Shown here: in pieces, positions 1-10,067 of the stretch
How the letters are laid out: each line of letters begins with the position of its first letter
How positions within the stretch are numbered: position 1 is the stretch's first letter
DNA from: an uncultured Fretibacterium sp.
GTDB lineage: Bacteria > Synergistota > Synergistia > Synergistales > Aminobacteriaceae
NCBI GenBank assembly: GCA_946186205.1
Contig: CAMHMH010000001.1
Span: forward strand, 124,001 to 188,000
Reading direction: 5' to 3'
Length of the DNA stretch: 64,000 nucleotides
Notes under the pieces: generated by a model
Databases searched by the model: none
The model's input: the letters and a program-made list of their open reading frames with translations, nothing else
What the model was told of the DNA's origin: nothing
Program-made: the position numbers and the translations under genes

Positions 1-1434
<1,434 letters not shown>

Positions 1435-1453
1435 CTATTTTGCTTGCGACTTC

Positions 1454-1665
1454 AATTTTGACTTGTCGATTCGGTTTTGACTCATTGGCTAGGTTTTGAG
1501 AGTTTGAATTTTGACTCATCGATTCGGTTTTGACTCATCGGCTAGGTTTTAACACGTTCAATTTTGATTCGCCGATTCGGTTTTGACTCGTCGGCCAAGT
1601 TTTGAGAGTTTCGATTTTGACTCGCTGATTCGGTTTTGACTCATCAACTAGGTTTTGACTCTTTC
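1454..1665. repeat. Four tandem 53-bp units built on a TTTTGACTC core
   Basis: Four head-to-tail units of exactly 53 bp start at 1454, 1507, 1560 and 1613. Each unit is made of three related subunits sharing TTTTGA(C/G), separated by GATTCGG- and GGCTAGG-like spacers. The array fills most of the 414-bp gap between the divergent PFOR gene and the secreted protein gene at 1747. No open frame or RNA was recognised here. It may bind a regulator or just be a local satellite. A related motif occurs at 10852-10919. Confidence 0.9.
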
Positions 1666-1746
1666 AATAATTCACAGAGGATTTAATTCCCGTTTGATAG
1701 AATCTTACTGCACACAAAATTTTTCAACAGGAGGACTCATTCTTAC

Positions 1747-3396
1747 ATGTTCAAAGTTTCATGGGCAGGAAAGTTTTTGCTCGTTCAATTTTTTCTGCTC
1801 ACTTTCATTTTGCCTTCTCACGCTCTGAACGTCATCAACAACAACCCAAGCGGTGAAGGCTCTTTGACTTGGGCGGTTGAGCAGGTCAATTCAGGAACAA
1901 GCAGCGCAATCACAATAAGCCCGGACATAAAGACACTGCATCTTTCACAGGAGCTTACGTTCACGAGGGGCGCGACAATTTCGGGCAATGGGACTCTCAT
2001 TGACGGCGAGGAAACTCGGAGGCTCATACGAGTCACGAACGGCCGAGTCAAATTTGAGGGACTCGTTTTCACGCGGGGGAATGCGGTATCAGGCAGCGGG
2101 GGAGCAGTTGAGGTTGACGGCTCCGGGGCATCGGCTGAGTTCCGCAACTGCATTTTCTACAACAACAAAGCGAGGGATTACGGCGGGGCAGTCTGCGTAA
2201 CAAAAGGCGACAACATTAACCCGACAATCTTCAAGCACTGCACAATCACGGCAAACACTTCACAAAACGGAGGAGGACTCGCAGTCTCAGACGGTCATCT
2301 TCAATCACTCTCATCAATAATTCTCGGCAACACAGCAAGCTATGACATTTACGCAAACGGAACGGGAACATTCAGCAGCCGTTACACCGTAGCAGGGACA
2401 TCAAGCGCAGCGATGGACAATTCAGACATGGCCGGGCAGTCAGTGAGTCAAGTTCTTGTTACTGAAAACGGAGCGGCAAAACTTGAGACTCTGAACGGTA
2501 TCAACGTCATAAGAATCACAAAGTCATCACCTGCATACAATTTCGTGAAGGACTCGCAGTACGCATTGAGCAGAGACATAACGGGATCGTCTCGCCCTCA
2601 GTACGGAGCATATGACGCAGGAGCATACGAGCTGCCCGCAATAGCTTTGAGTAGCGCGGACATTCACGGAGTACCCTATATCCGAGTCGGTGATTCGGTT
2701 TCGTTCAGCCTCGATATTATTCCCTCGAACGCGACTCTTAACTCTCAGGATTACCCGCCCGCCGGAATCGTATGGCACTCGTCATCAGCAGGCACAATCA
2801 CAGCGAGCAATACGGGAAATATTACGGCACTTTCAGCGGGAAGCAGTGATGTATGGGCTGAAGTTCACGGATGGGACTCGAACGGAAAAATTTTCACGGC
2901 AGCAACAAAACGAGTCAGAGTATATGCTGGCAATGAGTCATTCACGGCACTCAGGGCGGAAATTTGGAGCGCGGACAATTCGATTCTGTACACTGGCGAG
3001 ACTATGTACACTCTGGAAATGATGAACATCACACCGAACGTGCATATGATTATTGACGGCTATGAGCTTTACGAAACTGACGGGGTGTCTTACTGGCTTG
3101 AAGCTGAGTCCTCGCGGGCTGAAATTGTTTCTGCTGATGTGATTTCGGGCGAGACTCTGACGCTAAAGACTGGGAGTCTTACGGGCGAGTCTGTCATAAC
3201 TCTTACGACTCACACGATACCGACAGGACGGACGGTGACTCAGACATTCACGGTTTATGTTGTGAATACTTCCTCAGATTATGGCACAGGCGGGGGCGTT
3301 CGCGGAACGAGTCATGGCGGAGGCGGATGCAATTCGGGATTTCTGCTTCTTGCTGGGATATTGATTTCTCTTGCGGCAATGAAGAAAGGAGAATAA
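1747..3396 (+). CDS. Secreted right-handed beta-helix protein with Synergist-CTERM-type sorting tail
   Basis: The 549-residue product starts with a basic and hydrophobic signal peptide (about residues 1-26, cleavage near SHA-LN). Residues about 30-300 have the short repeated strands and NNKA/GGAV motifs of a parallel beta-helix, as in CSLREA/pectate-lyase-like surface proteins. Residues about 310-395 look like a bacterial Ig-like (BIG2) domain (IVWHSSS...GNITALSAGS). The C-terminus has a Gly/Ser linker, GGGGCNSG, a hydrophobic segment and a final KKGE. This arrangement is the Synergist-CTERM sorting signal known from Synergistota. A GGAGGA ribosome site precedes the ATG. It is probably anchored at the cell surface; the ligand is unknown. 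Confidence 0.75.
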   Translation: MFKVSWAGKFLLVQFFLLTFILPSHALNVINNNPSGEGSLTWAVEQVNSGTSSAITISPDIKTLHLSQELTFTRGATISGNGTLIDGEETRRLIRVTNGRVKFEGLVFTRGNAVSGSGGAVEVDGSGASAEFRNCIFYNNKARDYGGAVCVTKGDNINPTIFKHCTITANTSQNGGGLAVSDGHLQSLSSIILGNTASYDIYANGTGTFSSRYTVAGTSSAAMDNSDMAGQSVSQVLVTENGAAKLETLNGINVIRITKSSPAYNFVKDSQYALSRDITGSSRPQYGAYDAGAYELPAIALSSADIHGVPYIRVGDSVSFSLDIIPSNATLNSQDYPPAGIVWHSSSAGTITASNTGNITALSAGSSDVWAEVHGWDSNGKIFTAATKRVRVYAGNESFTALRAEIWSADNSILYTGETMYTLEMMNITPNVHMIIDGYELYETDGVSYWLEAESSRAEIVSADVISGETLTLKTGSLTGESVITLTTHTIPTGRTVTQTFTVYVVNTSSDYGTGGGVRGTSHGGGGCNSGFLLLAGILISLAAMKKGE

Positions 3397-3399
3397 ATT

Positions 3400-4896
3400 T
3401 TGCTGAATAAGATTATGGATGAATATTTGTCCTCAAAGCCTGAGGATAAATGCTGCTGGTTCAATGGTGAATGGATGAGCCGGAAAAATTTCGCGTCTCT
3501 TGCTGACAAATGCACGGAAATTTTGCGGGATTCGGGATTCTCTGAGGGGCAAAGGCTCGCTGTGTTAATGCCGAACTCACCGATGACTCTTGCGGTTATT
3601 CTTGCGTGCTGGAGACTCGGCGGCGTATTCTGCCCTCTCAACGAAAAGACCGGCGAAATATCCCTGCTGAAGACTCTCGACCTGCTGAAGCCTTTTGCGG
3701 TGATACTGTCAGAAAGCGTGAAGGGAGATTTAGAGTCCTCACTCACAAAAGCGGAATGGCCATGCGTGAGACTGGGAAATGAAAAATTTTCGGGCAGTGA
3801 GAAATTCACGGGGAAGACTCAGACTGCTGATGATTACGACAAGACATTGGCCGTCATATTCTCGACTTCAGGCACGACGGGAGACCCTAAAGCCGTTCCA
3901 TTGACGCACGCGAATATTCTCGACAACATTAACGCTTGCTTGGAGCATGTTACGGATCTCAAGCCTGAAGACTCATTGCTGAACGTCCTCCCTAATTTTC
4001 ACGCATTCGGATTCACTATATGCTGCATACTTCCTTTTGTGCTTGGCGCGACTCAAGTAATCGTTACGGGCTTCATGCCTCCGTCGAACGTCATCAAGGC
4101 AGTAGAGGCTACGAAACCTACAGTGCTTCTTCTTGTTCCTACAATGCTGGGATTTGCGGCTTCATTCCTTGAGAAGCAGGGCAAAAAATTATCGGGCATA
4201 AAGTTATTGATAGCCGGGGGCGACAGGTACAACACGAAAATGGACGACAGAGTCACGGCGGCTTTTGGCGTGCCTGTTATCGAGGGCTACGGAATCACGG
4301 AATGCTCACCCGTTCTTGCTGTGAATCCGAATCCTTCAGTGCGCAAACTTGGTACAGTCGGGCCGAAACTCCCTCGCTTTGAGCTTCAGTTACGGAGTGA
4401 GTCAGGAGACCTTCAGGGCATACCGGGCGAGGGTGTTTTGTGGTGCAAGGGGCCTTCAGTAACAGCAGGCTACTACCACGCGCCCGAAATCAACAAGGAA
4501 CGCTTCATTGACGGCTGGTTCAACACTGGCGACTACGTACAAATTGACTCGGACGGCTACATCAGGATACTTGACCGGGTAACAGACATAATCATAGTCG
4601 GGGGATTCAATGTTTACCCGCAGGAAGTAGAGTCGATACTCGCTGAACATCCCGCCGTGAACATGGCCGTAGTTGTCGGAATGCCCAACGACATAAGCGG
4701 AGAAGTCCCGAAAGCCTACGTGATAAAGCAGCAGGGAGCGGAAGTAACAGAAGGCGAGCTTGTGAAGTTCTGCAAGGAAAGATTGTCTCACTACAAAGTC
4801 CCGCGGAGTGTTGAATTTGTTGACAGCCTCCCGGTCTCATCAACTGGGAAAATTTTACGGCGTGTTCTGCGTCAGAAAGAAAGGGAGAAAAACTAA
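3400..4896 (+). CDS. AMP-forming acyl-CoA synthetase, copy 1
   Basis: This 498-residue protein belongs to the ANL adenylate-forming superfamily. It shows the P-loop STSGTTGDPKAVPLTH, the GYGITE adenine motif, NTGDY, the hinge DRVTDIIIVGGFNVYPQEVE and the C-terminal lysine motif STGKILRR. These enzymes activate a carboxylic acid as acyl-AMP and transfer it to CoA. The size fits fatty- or aryl-acid CoA ligases; the substrate is not evident. A TTG start is chosen because AAAGGAGA lies 7 bases upstream; an ATG five codons later is the alternative. The stop overlaps the start of the next gene by one base, so the two are cotranslated. There are three bases between this gene and the secreted protein upstream. 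Confidence 0.88.
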   Translation: MLNKIMDEYLSSKPEDKCCWFNGEWMSRKNFASLADKCTEILRDSGFSEGQRLAVLMPNSPMTLAVILACWRLGGVFCPLNEKTGEISLLKTLDLLKPFAVILSESVKGDLESSLTKAEWPCVRLGNEKFSGSEKFTGKTQTADDYDKTLAVIFSTSGTTGDPKAVPLTHANILDNINACLEHVTDLKPEDSLLNVLPNFHAFGFTICCILPFVLGATQVIVTGFMPPSNVIKAVEATKPTVLLLVPTMLGFAASFLEKQGKKLSGIKLLIAGGDRYNTKMDDRVTAAFGVPVIEGYGITECSPVLAVNPNPSVRKLGTVGPKLPRFELQLRSESGDLQGIPGEGVLWCKGPSVTAGYYHAPEINKERFIDGWFNTGDYVQIDSDGYIRILDRVTDIIIVGGFNVYPQEVESILAEHPAVNMAVVVGMPNDISGEVPKAYVIKQQGAEVTEGELVKFCKERLSHYKVPRSVEFVDSLPVSSTGKILRRVLRQKEREKN

Positions 4897-6383
4897 TGCG
4901 CCTCGAAAATATCATCATACCCAAGCTCGAAGAAAATCCCTCAGAGAAGTGCTACTGGTGGGACGGAAAATGGCACACCCGGGAGAATCTTCTCTCACTC
5001 GCAAGCAACTGTGAGAATGTCTTGCGCGGCGCAGGATTTTCACGCGGCCAGAAGCTCGTTGTTATGCTCAGAAATTCACCGTTGATCCCGGCATTGTCAT
5101 TAGCAGTCTGGAAGCTCGGCGGAATCTTCTGCCCCCTCAACGAGAAAGCCGGCCTCGAATCTCTGACTGGGACTCTGAATCTCATTCAGCCTTTCGCGGT
5201 CATTGCTGAACATGAGATCCCCGAAATCGCTAAAGAATGGCCGTTCATTACGTGTTCGCTTGACAGTGTGAGTCTTCCTGCGTTCACGGGAAAAACTCAG
5301 GCTTCCGAATCTGATGACCTTGCTGTGATTTTCGCCACGTCAGGCACAACAGGACTCCCGAAAGCCGTACCATTAACACACGGCAACTTGCGCTCAAACT
5401 GTGAGGCAACCCTCGCAATGATTCCTTCTGTAACGAGTGCTGATACATTTTTGACGGTGCTGCCTAACTTCCATTCGTTTGGCTACACCGTAACAACCAT
5501 CATGCCGCTTACGATAGGCGGAAAAATTGCGATTGCTCCGTCGTTCCTTCCTCCCGCTGTAACAATAAGGGCGATAACAGAAGCAAAAATTGATGTCATG
5601 TTCGTAGTCCCGGCAATAATATCGTTCTTGCTGATGTCTGTTGAGAAAGGGAAAATGCCCGCAGAGCCTTTAGCGCGAATCAGAGTCATCTGCACGGGAG
5701 GCGACAAACTTAACCCGAACAATCACAAGCAGGCGTTAAAGTTATTGGGACGCGACATAATGGAGGGCTATGGACTCACGGAGACTTCACCGGTTATTTG
5801 TGTCAATCATGACTGCGAGACTCAGAAGACCGGAAGCATCGGGCCAGTCTTGCCGGGCTATGAATACAAGCTCAAGACTCGCGAAGGTGAGTCAACGAGT
5901 GACAAAGAGGGAGTCTTGTGGGTGAAAGGGCCATGCGTAACGCCGGGTTATTTGCACGCGCCGGAGATCACAGCAGAGAGATTTGACTCTGAAGGCTTCC
6001 TCAACACGGGCGACTATGTGAGGCTTGAGACACATGACGGTGAAGAGTACGTTTATGTTCTTGACCGCGTAACGGATATTATCATCGTGGGAGGCTTCAA
6101 CGTATACCCGCAGGAAGTCGAGAAGGTTTTAGCTGAACACCCTGCTGTACATCAGGCTGTTGTTGTGGGAATGCCTCACGAAATCAACGGGCAAATACCG
6201 AAGGCATATATACAGCTTGAGGACGGAGCAAAGGCAGACGAGCGAGAAATCATAAAGTACGCAAAGGAACATCTCGCGCACTTCAAAGTACCTAGAAGAG
6301 TCGAATTTGTTACGGAGTTCCCTCTTTCAGGTACCGGGAAAATTTTGAGGCGAGTCCTTCGCGACAGGGCAGCAGGGAAATAA
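4896..6383 (+). CDS. AMP-forming acyl-CoA synthetase, copy 2
   Basis: This 495-residue paralogue follows copy 1 with a TAATG overlap. It keeps all ANL motifs: ATSGTTGLPKAVPLTH, GYGLTETSP, NTGDY, DRVTDIIIVGGFNVYPQEVE and GTGKILRR. The two proteins share long blocks across both the large N-terminal and small C-terminal domains, so they arose by tandem duplication. Substrate-pocket segments between the P-loop and the adenine motif differ more, which suggests related but distinct acid substrates. No acyl carrier protein or thioesterase gene is adjacent. A rho-independent terminator follows. Confidence 0.87.
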   Translation: MRLENIIIPKLEENPSEKCYWWDGKWHTRENLLSLASNCENVLRGAGFSRGQKLVVMLRNSPLIPALSLAVWKLGGIFCPLNEKAGLESLTGTLNLIQPFAVIAEHEIPEIAKEWPFITCSLDSVSLPAFTGKTQASESDDLAVIFATSGTTGLPKAVPLTHGNLRSNCEATLAMIPSVTSADTFLTVLPNFHSFGYTVTTIMPLTIGGKIAIAPSFLPPAVTIRAITEAKIDVMFVVPAIISFLLMSVEKGKMPAEPLARIRVICTGGDKLNPNNHKQALKLLGRDIMEGYGLTETSPVICVNHDCETQKTGSIGPVLPGYEYKLKTREGESTSDKEGVLWVKGPCVTPGYLHAPEITAERFDSEGFLNTGDYVRLETHDGEEYVYVLDRVTDIIIVGGFNVYPQEVEKVLAEHPAVHQAVVVGMPHEINGQIPKAYIQLEDGAKADEREIIKYAKEHLAHFKVPRRVEFVTEFPLSGTGKILRRVLRDRAAGK

Positions 6384-6395
6384 CGTAAGAATTTT

Positions 6396-6430
6396 GCGGC
6401 GGTTAGTGCTTATGTGCTGGCCGCTTTTTT
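6396..6430 (+). terminator. Terminator after the acyl-CoA ligase pair
   Basis: GCGGC (6396-6400) pairs with GCCGC (6420-6424), with a further GU-containing inner helix AGTGC/GTGCT. A run of six T follows. It sits between convergent genes. Confidence 0.6.
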
Positions 6431-6481
6431 GTGGCAAAGGACGAGGCAGCACGGAATGTTCACATACTGCCCCGGTGAATG

Positions 6482-7336
6482 TTACTTTTCGGGCTTGAGG
6501 TGATAGAACGTATCGAACTGGTAATAAGGCTCCGAGAGTATTACGCCTTCAGGGACATCATGTCTTGTGCCTCCCTTGCGCTTGTGCTCGAACCAGAAGA
6601 CGACATCAGACCTTCCCGACGAAAGCATAGCGGCTCTTGCGTTCGACTCGATATTCTGGAGCTTGACATTGAGTCCCAAACGCCCGGCGATTTCCGCGAG
6701 TATTGCTGCGTTGAAACCTTCTGCTGAACCGTCCGGGGCTATGTAGTCGATCGGCGGCATGTCTCCTGTTACGGCTGCTTTGATTTCGGGGGCATCGGGA
6801 AAGTTCCTGAACATTATCGGGCTGTGCTGCTGCAAGTCGGGGTTAGTGATGTGTCTTTCCTCCATCACTGCCGTGTTGACTCCGAGAATATATTTCCCCT
6901 GAAGAGTTATGAGAGTCCCGTCGCGTTTCATCTCGGCTATAGTTTTGTCGAACGATTCGCAGAGTGCTTTGTGATCCTCGTTGAAGCCGAACGAAAGCAA
7001 ATAGGGATCCTTCGGAGTTATGACGATGCAGTTCACAGTGTAGCCGGGATTGGCATTGAGGAAATATTCTGCGACACTTTCGGGCATAAGTATCTCGTCA
7101 ATTTCTCCCGCATTGAGAGCCATAATCATTTGAGACAATGAGCGGTAAAAGAAAAATTGCGGCTTGTCCGGGTTGTTCGCGAGTATTACGGCATGGCCGG
7201 CACTGGCTATCATGCTGCTGAACTCTTCCGGCGTAACGTTGAGGCGTTCAACCATTCCGACTCTGTGTGTGTCTTCTGAAAACGCAGCGGGTGAAAAAAC
7301 GAGAAGCATTACGAGAGCGCATAAAAATTTTTTCAT
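6482..7336 (-). CDS. Periplasmic solute-binding-like protein, SBP_bac_3 halves in swapped order (paralogue 4)
   Basis: The ATG at 7336 is chosen over an in-frame upstream start because AAAGGAGG lies just before it and the upstream gene then ends 16 bases away. The product of 284 residues has a Sec signal peptide (cleavage near AFS-ED). Residues about 25-150 match the second half of an SBP_bac_3 domain: VGMVERLNVTPEEF, then FYRSLSQMIMALNAGEIDEI, PESVAEYFL and a closing MKRDGTLITLQGKYI. Residues about 185-280 match the first half: AAVTGDMPPIDYIAPDG, GFNAAILAEIAGRL, SSGRSDVVFW and LSEPYY. Normal family members have these blocks in the opposite order. It is probably periplasmic and ligand-binding. 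No permease or ATPase gene is nearby. It is last in a five-gene operon. Confidence 0.75.
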   Translation of the reverse strand: MKKFLCALVMLLVFSPAAFSEDTHRVGMVERLNVTPEEFSSMIASAGHAVILANNPDKPQFFFYRSLSQMIMALNAGEIDEILMPESVAEYFLNANPGYTVNCIVITPKDPYLLSFGFNEDHKALCESFDKTIAEMKRDGTLITLQGKYILGVNTAVMEERHITNPDLQQHSPIMFRNFPDAPEIKAAVTGDMPPIDYIAPDGSAEGFNAAILAEIAGRLGLNVKLQNIESNARAAMLSSGRSDVVFWFEHKRKGGTRHDVPEGVILSEPYYQFDTFYHLKPEK

Positions 7337-7352
7337 GAGTAACAATCCTCCT

Positions 7353-8219
7353 TTAATTTTCGTCAAATCTCAGATGCATGAATGTGTTCCATTCGAGATA
7401 TGGTTCTGAGATTAGGACTTCTTCAGGGACATCAAGATATTTGTCTGTCATCTTGCTGACCTCGTACCAGAAAACTACATCAGCTTTTCCCGAAACAATT
7501 GCGGCAGTCCTTGAGGCTGTGTCAACCTGAATTATATCAATGTTGAGTCTGAGTCGCCGTCCTATTTCCGCAAGTACCGCAGTGCTGTAGCCGGCAGGAA
7601 GCCCGGTCTCGTCAACAAAATCAACCGGCGGCAAGTCCCCAGTAACAGCAACTTTCACCGTTGGAGCGTCAGAATATTTTTCAAACTTGATACGATTCGA
7701 CTTCTTGCGCTCTTTCTTGTTGATTCCGTAAATGGCATCGTAAGTCTCATCTGGCGGAAAATTCTTGACGTACTTCTGAAAGAATCCTGCGAGCGTGAAA
7801 TCATTCCTCATTGAGATTATTGCGGAGTTCCAGCGGGCTAAAAGATTCCTTCTGCTATTCATGAAACCAAAGCAAAGAGTCATCTGCCCTGAGTTTGAGA
7901 TACAGCAAGGGACGTAATTCGGGTTAATCTTCATGAGATACTCAGCGACAAAATCAGGAAGTATCATCTCGTCAATATCCCCGCGAGACAAGGCCATCTG
8001 CATTTGAGTCAATGAGTCATAGAACCGCGCTTTGCTTTTCGTGTGATCGTCTCCGAGAATCGACCATCCTTGAGTCGCCCAAGTGTTACGCATGAGAGTC
8101 AGAAACTCTTCAGGTGTCGTACGCAATCGAGTCAGAAAGCCGACGTAATCATCTTCAGCAGCAAAAGCAATCCCGCAGAGCATTGCCGCAATCATCAACG
8201 CAAAAAATAATTTCCTCAC
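7353..8219 (-). CDS. Periplasmic solute-binding-like protein, SBP_bac_3 halves in swapped order (paralogue 3)
   Basis: A GTG start at 8219 is preceded by GAGAGGAG. The 288-residue product has a signal peptide ending AFA-AE. It has the same layout as its neighbours: first the block FLTRLRTTPEEF, FYDSLTQMQMALSRGDIDEM, PDFVAEYLM and FTLAGFFQKYV. Then follows VAVTGDLPPVDFVDETG, GYSTAVLAEIGRRL, VSGKADVVFWYE and LISEPYLEWNTF. The final DG-TL pair seen in the other copies is changed to DF-TL here, so the end of its C-half is slightly diverged. It lies 14 bases downstream of the next paralogue, in the same operon. Confidence 0.75.
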   Translation of the reverse strand: MRKLFFALMIAAMLCGIAFAAEDDYVGFLTRLRTTPEEFLTLMRNTWATQGWSILGDDHTKSKARFYDSLTQMQMALSRGDIDEMILPDFVAEYLMKINPNYVPCCISNSGQMTLCFGFMNSRRNLLARWNSAIISMRNDFTLAGFFQKYVKNFPPDETYDAIYGINKKERKKSNRIKFEKYSDAPTVKVAVTGDLPPVDFVDETGLPAGYSTAVLAEIGRRLRLNIDIIQVDTASRTAAIVSGKADVVFWYEVSKMTDKYLDVPEEVLISEPYLEWNTFMHLRFDEN

Positions 8220-8233
8220 GTTTTCTGCTCCTC

Positions 8234-9133
8234 TCAGTTGTGAATGTAGAAGTCAAGAAAATCACGGCTGAATATATTCCATCCCCATGATTTTCCCTTG
8301 TCAGGATTCCGGCGTATGTGAATGAATTTCTCCCAGTCGTAATATGTCTCAGACACTATGACTCCTTCGGGTATGTCCGGCTGAGTCGCAGAGCCTTTCA
8401 CAACCTCGTACCAGAAGACAACATCAGCTCGCCCCGACGCAAGAGCAGAACTTCTCGCGGCCGACTCGACATTCATCAGCTCAATGTTCACTCCGAGTCT
8501 TTTTCCGACTTCAGCAAGTACCGCTGTGCTGAATCCTGCGGGCGTTCCGTCATCGGCAATGAAATCGACAGGCGGCAGATCTCCCGTTACAGCAGCGCGA
8601 ATAGTCTGCCCGCAAACGGTCCCCCTTCGGGTGTCGGCTCCGTCAAATTTCGCAAACTCTACTGGCTTAGGGGGATTTATTCCGGCTCTGGCTAAATACA
8701 TTCCCTCAAGCGCAGACAGTGTCCAGTCATCGCGCATTGATGTTATTGCACGGTTGAATTTGTCCCGGAGCGATTCATTGTCCGCCCGGAAGCCGAATGC
8801 TAATCCCATTCCCTTTGAGTGAAGTATGAGGACTGATTCATATTCGGGATTCTGATTCATGAGATACTCCGCTGTAACTTCCGGCAAAACTATGTGCTTT
8901 ATTTCTCCCGCGTTAAGTGCCATCTGCAAGCCGTTCAAGTTTGGGTAGAATTTCACGCGCACTTCTAGAAGCTCATTGTTAGGGGCAAAAGATTTCTGCC
9001 ATTCCTGCGAGAATTGTTCCTCCGTTGAGTTCAGCTTCTCAAGCATTCCCAGATTCAGCACGCGCTTTTCGAGACCGTATGACTCAGCGCACAGCACACA
9101 AATTAACGCGAGCGCAAAAATTAATCTCTTCAC
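8234..9133 (-). CDS. Periplasmic solute-binding-like protein, SBP_bac_3 halves in swapped order (paralogue 2)
   Basis: The GTG at 9133 is preferred: the signal peptide begins there (VKRLIFALALICVL) and the previous gene ends two bases upstream. An ATG at 9154 would overlap that gene and add seven charged or polar residues. The mature protein has LGMLEKLNSTEEQF, YPNLNGLQMALNAGEIKHI, PEVTAEYLM and a MRDDWTLSALEGMYL block. This is followed by AAVTGDLPPVDFIADDG, GFSTAVLAEVGKRL, ASGRADVVFWYE and VSETYYDWEKF. The C-terminus is about 20 residues longer than in the siblings and ends in an aromatic-rich stretch. No lipobox is evident, so it is predicted soluble in the periplasm. Confidence 0.74.
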   Translation of the reverse strand: MKRLIFALALICVLCAESYGLEKRVLNLGMLEKLNSTEEQFSQEWQKSFAPNNELLEVRVKFYPNLNGLQMALNAGEIKHIVLPEVTAEYLMNQNPEYESVLILHSKGMGLAFGFRADNESLRDKFNRAITSMRDDWTLSALEGMYLARAGINPPKPVEFAKFDGADTRRGTVCGQTIRAAVTGDLPPVDFIADDGTPAGFSTAVLAEVGKRLGVNIELMNVESAARSSALASGRADVVFWYEVVKGSATQPDIPEGVIVSETYYDWEKFIHIRRNPDKGKSWGWNIFSRDFLDFYIHN

Positions 9134-9134
9134 G

Positions 9135-10055
9135 TTATTTTGACCTTCCCACAACTAAATCTGTGTCCCATTCGTAATAAGGCTCTGAGAGGATTACACC
9201 TTTTGCGGGCGAGTCGACCATTACGCTTTTGAGATTCTTCTTGAGCTTCTTGGGAGTCTGTATGCCCTCTGTGTTGCGATACCAGAAAACGACATCCGCG
9301 CGTTCTGAGGCAAGAGCCGCTGACCTTCCGCCGGAGTCTACGCTGATTACACGAATGTTTCGCTTGAGACGCTTCCCGATTTCCGCAAGTATCGCTGTGT
9401 TGTAGCCTGTTGGCCTTCCGTCTGCCGCAATAAAGTCGATGGGCGGCAAGTCTCCCGTTACCGCGACTTTTATCGGCTTTGAGTCTTTGAACTCGGTGAA
9501 CTTTACTTCCTCAGGGTCATTCGCTCCGACATTGGTTATGAATTTCTCCTGAAGCGTCATTAATGTTCCGTCTTTCTTCATGGCCTTTATTGCCTCGTCA
9601 AAATCTTTCTTCAGTGCGGTGTTTCCTGCCTTGAATCCGAATGATATTGTTGACGGCATCATGTTCAGCGAGAATTGAATCTCGTAATCGTTCGGGTTGT
9701 TCGCAAGCAGGTACATCACTACAGGCTCAGGAAGCACAAACTCATCAATATGACGAGCGCGAAGAGCCATCAGCATAGCCATCAGTGAGTCGTAGAAATG
9801 CACTACCCTTCTTGCCCTCACAAGCTCCGACAAAAAGCCCTCTAACAAGTCGTAGTCTTCCCATTCCTGCTTGGCTGACTCTTCCGTGATGAGCGGTGTT
9901 AATGCCTTCCGCAGATCGTCGAGTGCCTCTTGAAATTCTCCCTCAGTCGTGCCCAAGTATGTCAGGATTCCCGTGTCAACTTTGTCATTCACAGCTGCCA
10001 TTGCGCTGACAGACATAATCATTACGAGAACGAACGCGCATAATACCTTCTTCAT
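9135..10055 (-). CDS. Periplasmic solute-binding-like protein, SBP_bac_3 halves in swapped order (paralogue 1)
   Basis: This 306-residue protein has a signal peptide cleaved near AMA-AV. The first block is ILTYLGTTEGEF, FYDSLMAMLMALRARHIDEF, PEPVVMYLL and MKKDGTLMTLQEKFI. It carries an insertion of about 25 charged residues before the FYDSL motif. The second block is VAVTGDLPPIDFIAADG, GYNTAILAEIGKRL, ASERADVVFWY and LSEPYYEWDTD. It is the first of the four paralogues behind the RsbW-like gene, which ends 12 bases upstream. Function is inferred as ligand binding; amino acids are the usual ligands of the unpermuted family, but the ligand here is unknown. Confidence 0.75.
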   Translation of the reverse strand: MKKVLCAFVLVMIMSVSAMAAVNDKVDTGILTYLGTTEGEFQEALDDLRKALTPLITEESAKQEWEDYDLLEGFLSELVRARRVVHFYDSLMAMLMALRARHIDEFVLPEPVVMYLLANNPNDYEIQFSLNMMPSTISFGFKAGNTALKKDFDEAIKAMKKDGTLMTLQEKFITNVGANDPEEVKFTEFKDSKPIKVAVTGDLPPIDFIAADGRPTGYNTAILAEIGKRLKRNIRVISVDSGGRSAALASERADVVFWYRNTEGIQTPKKLKKNLKSVMVDSPAKGVILSEPYYEWDTDLVVGRSK

Positions 10056-10067
10056 TCTTCGTGCCTC

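Noticed and set aside
1454-1665. CRISPR array
   Set aside because: The units are contiguous 53-bp tandem copies with no unique spacers and no cas genes nearby.
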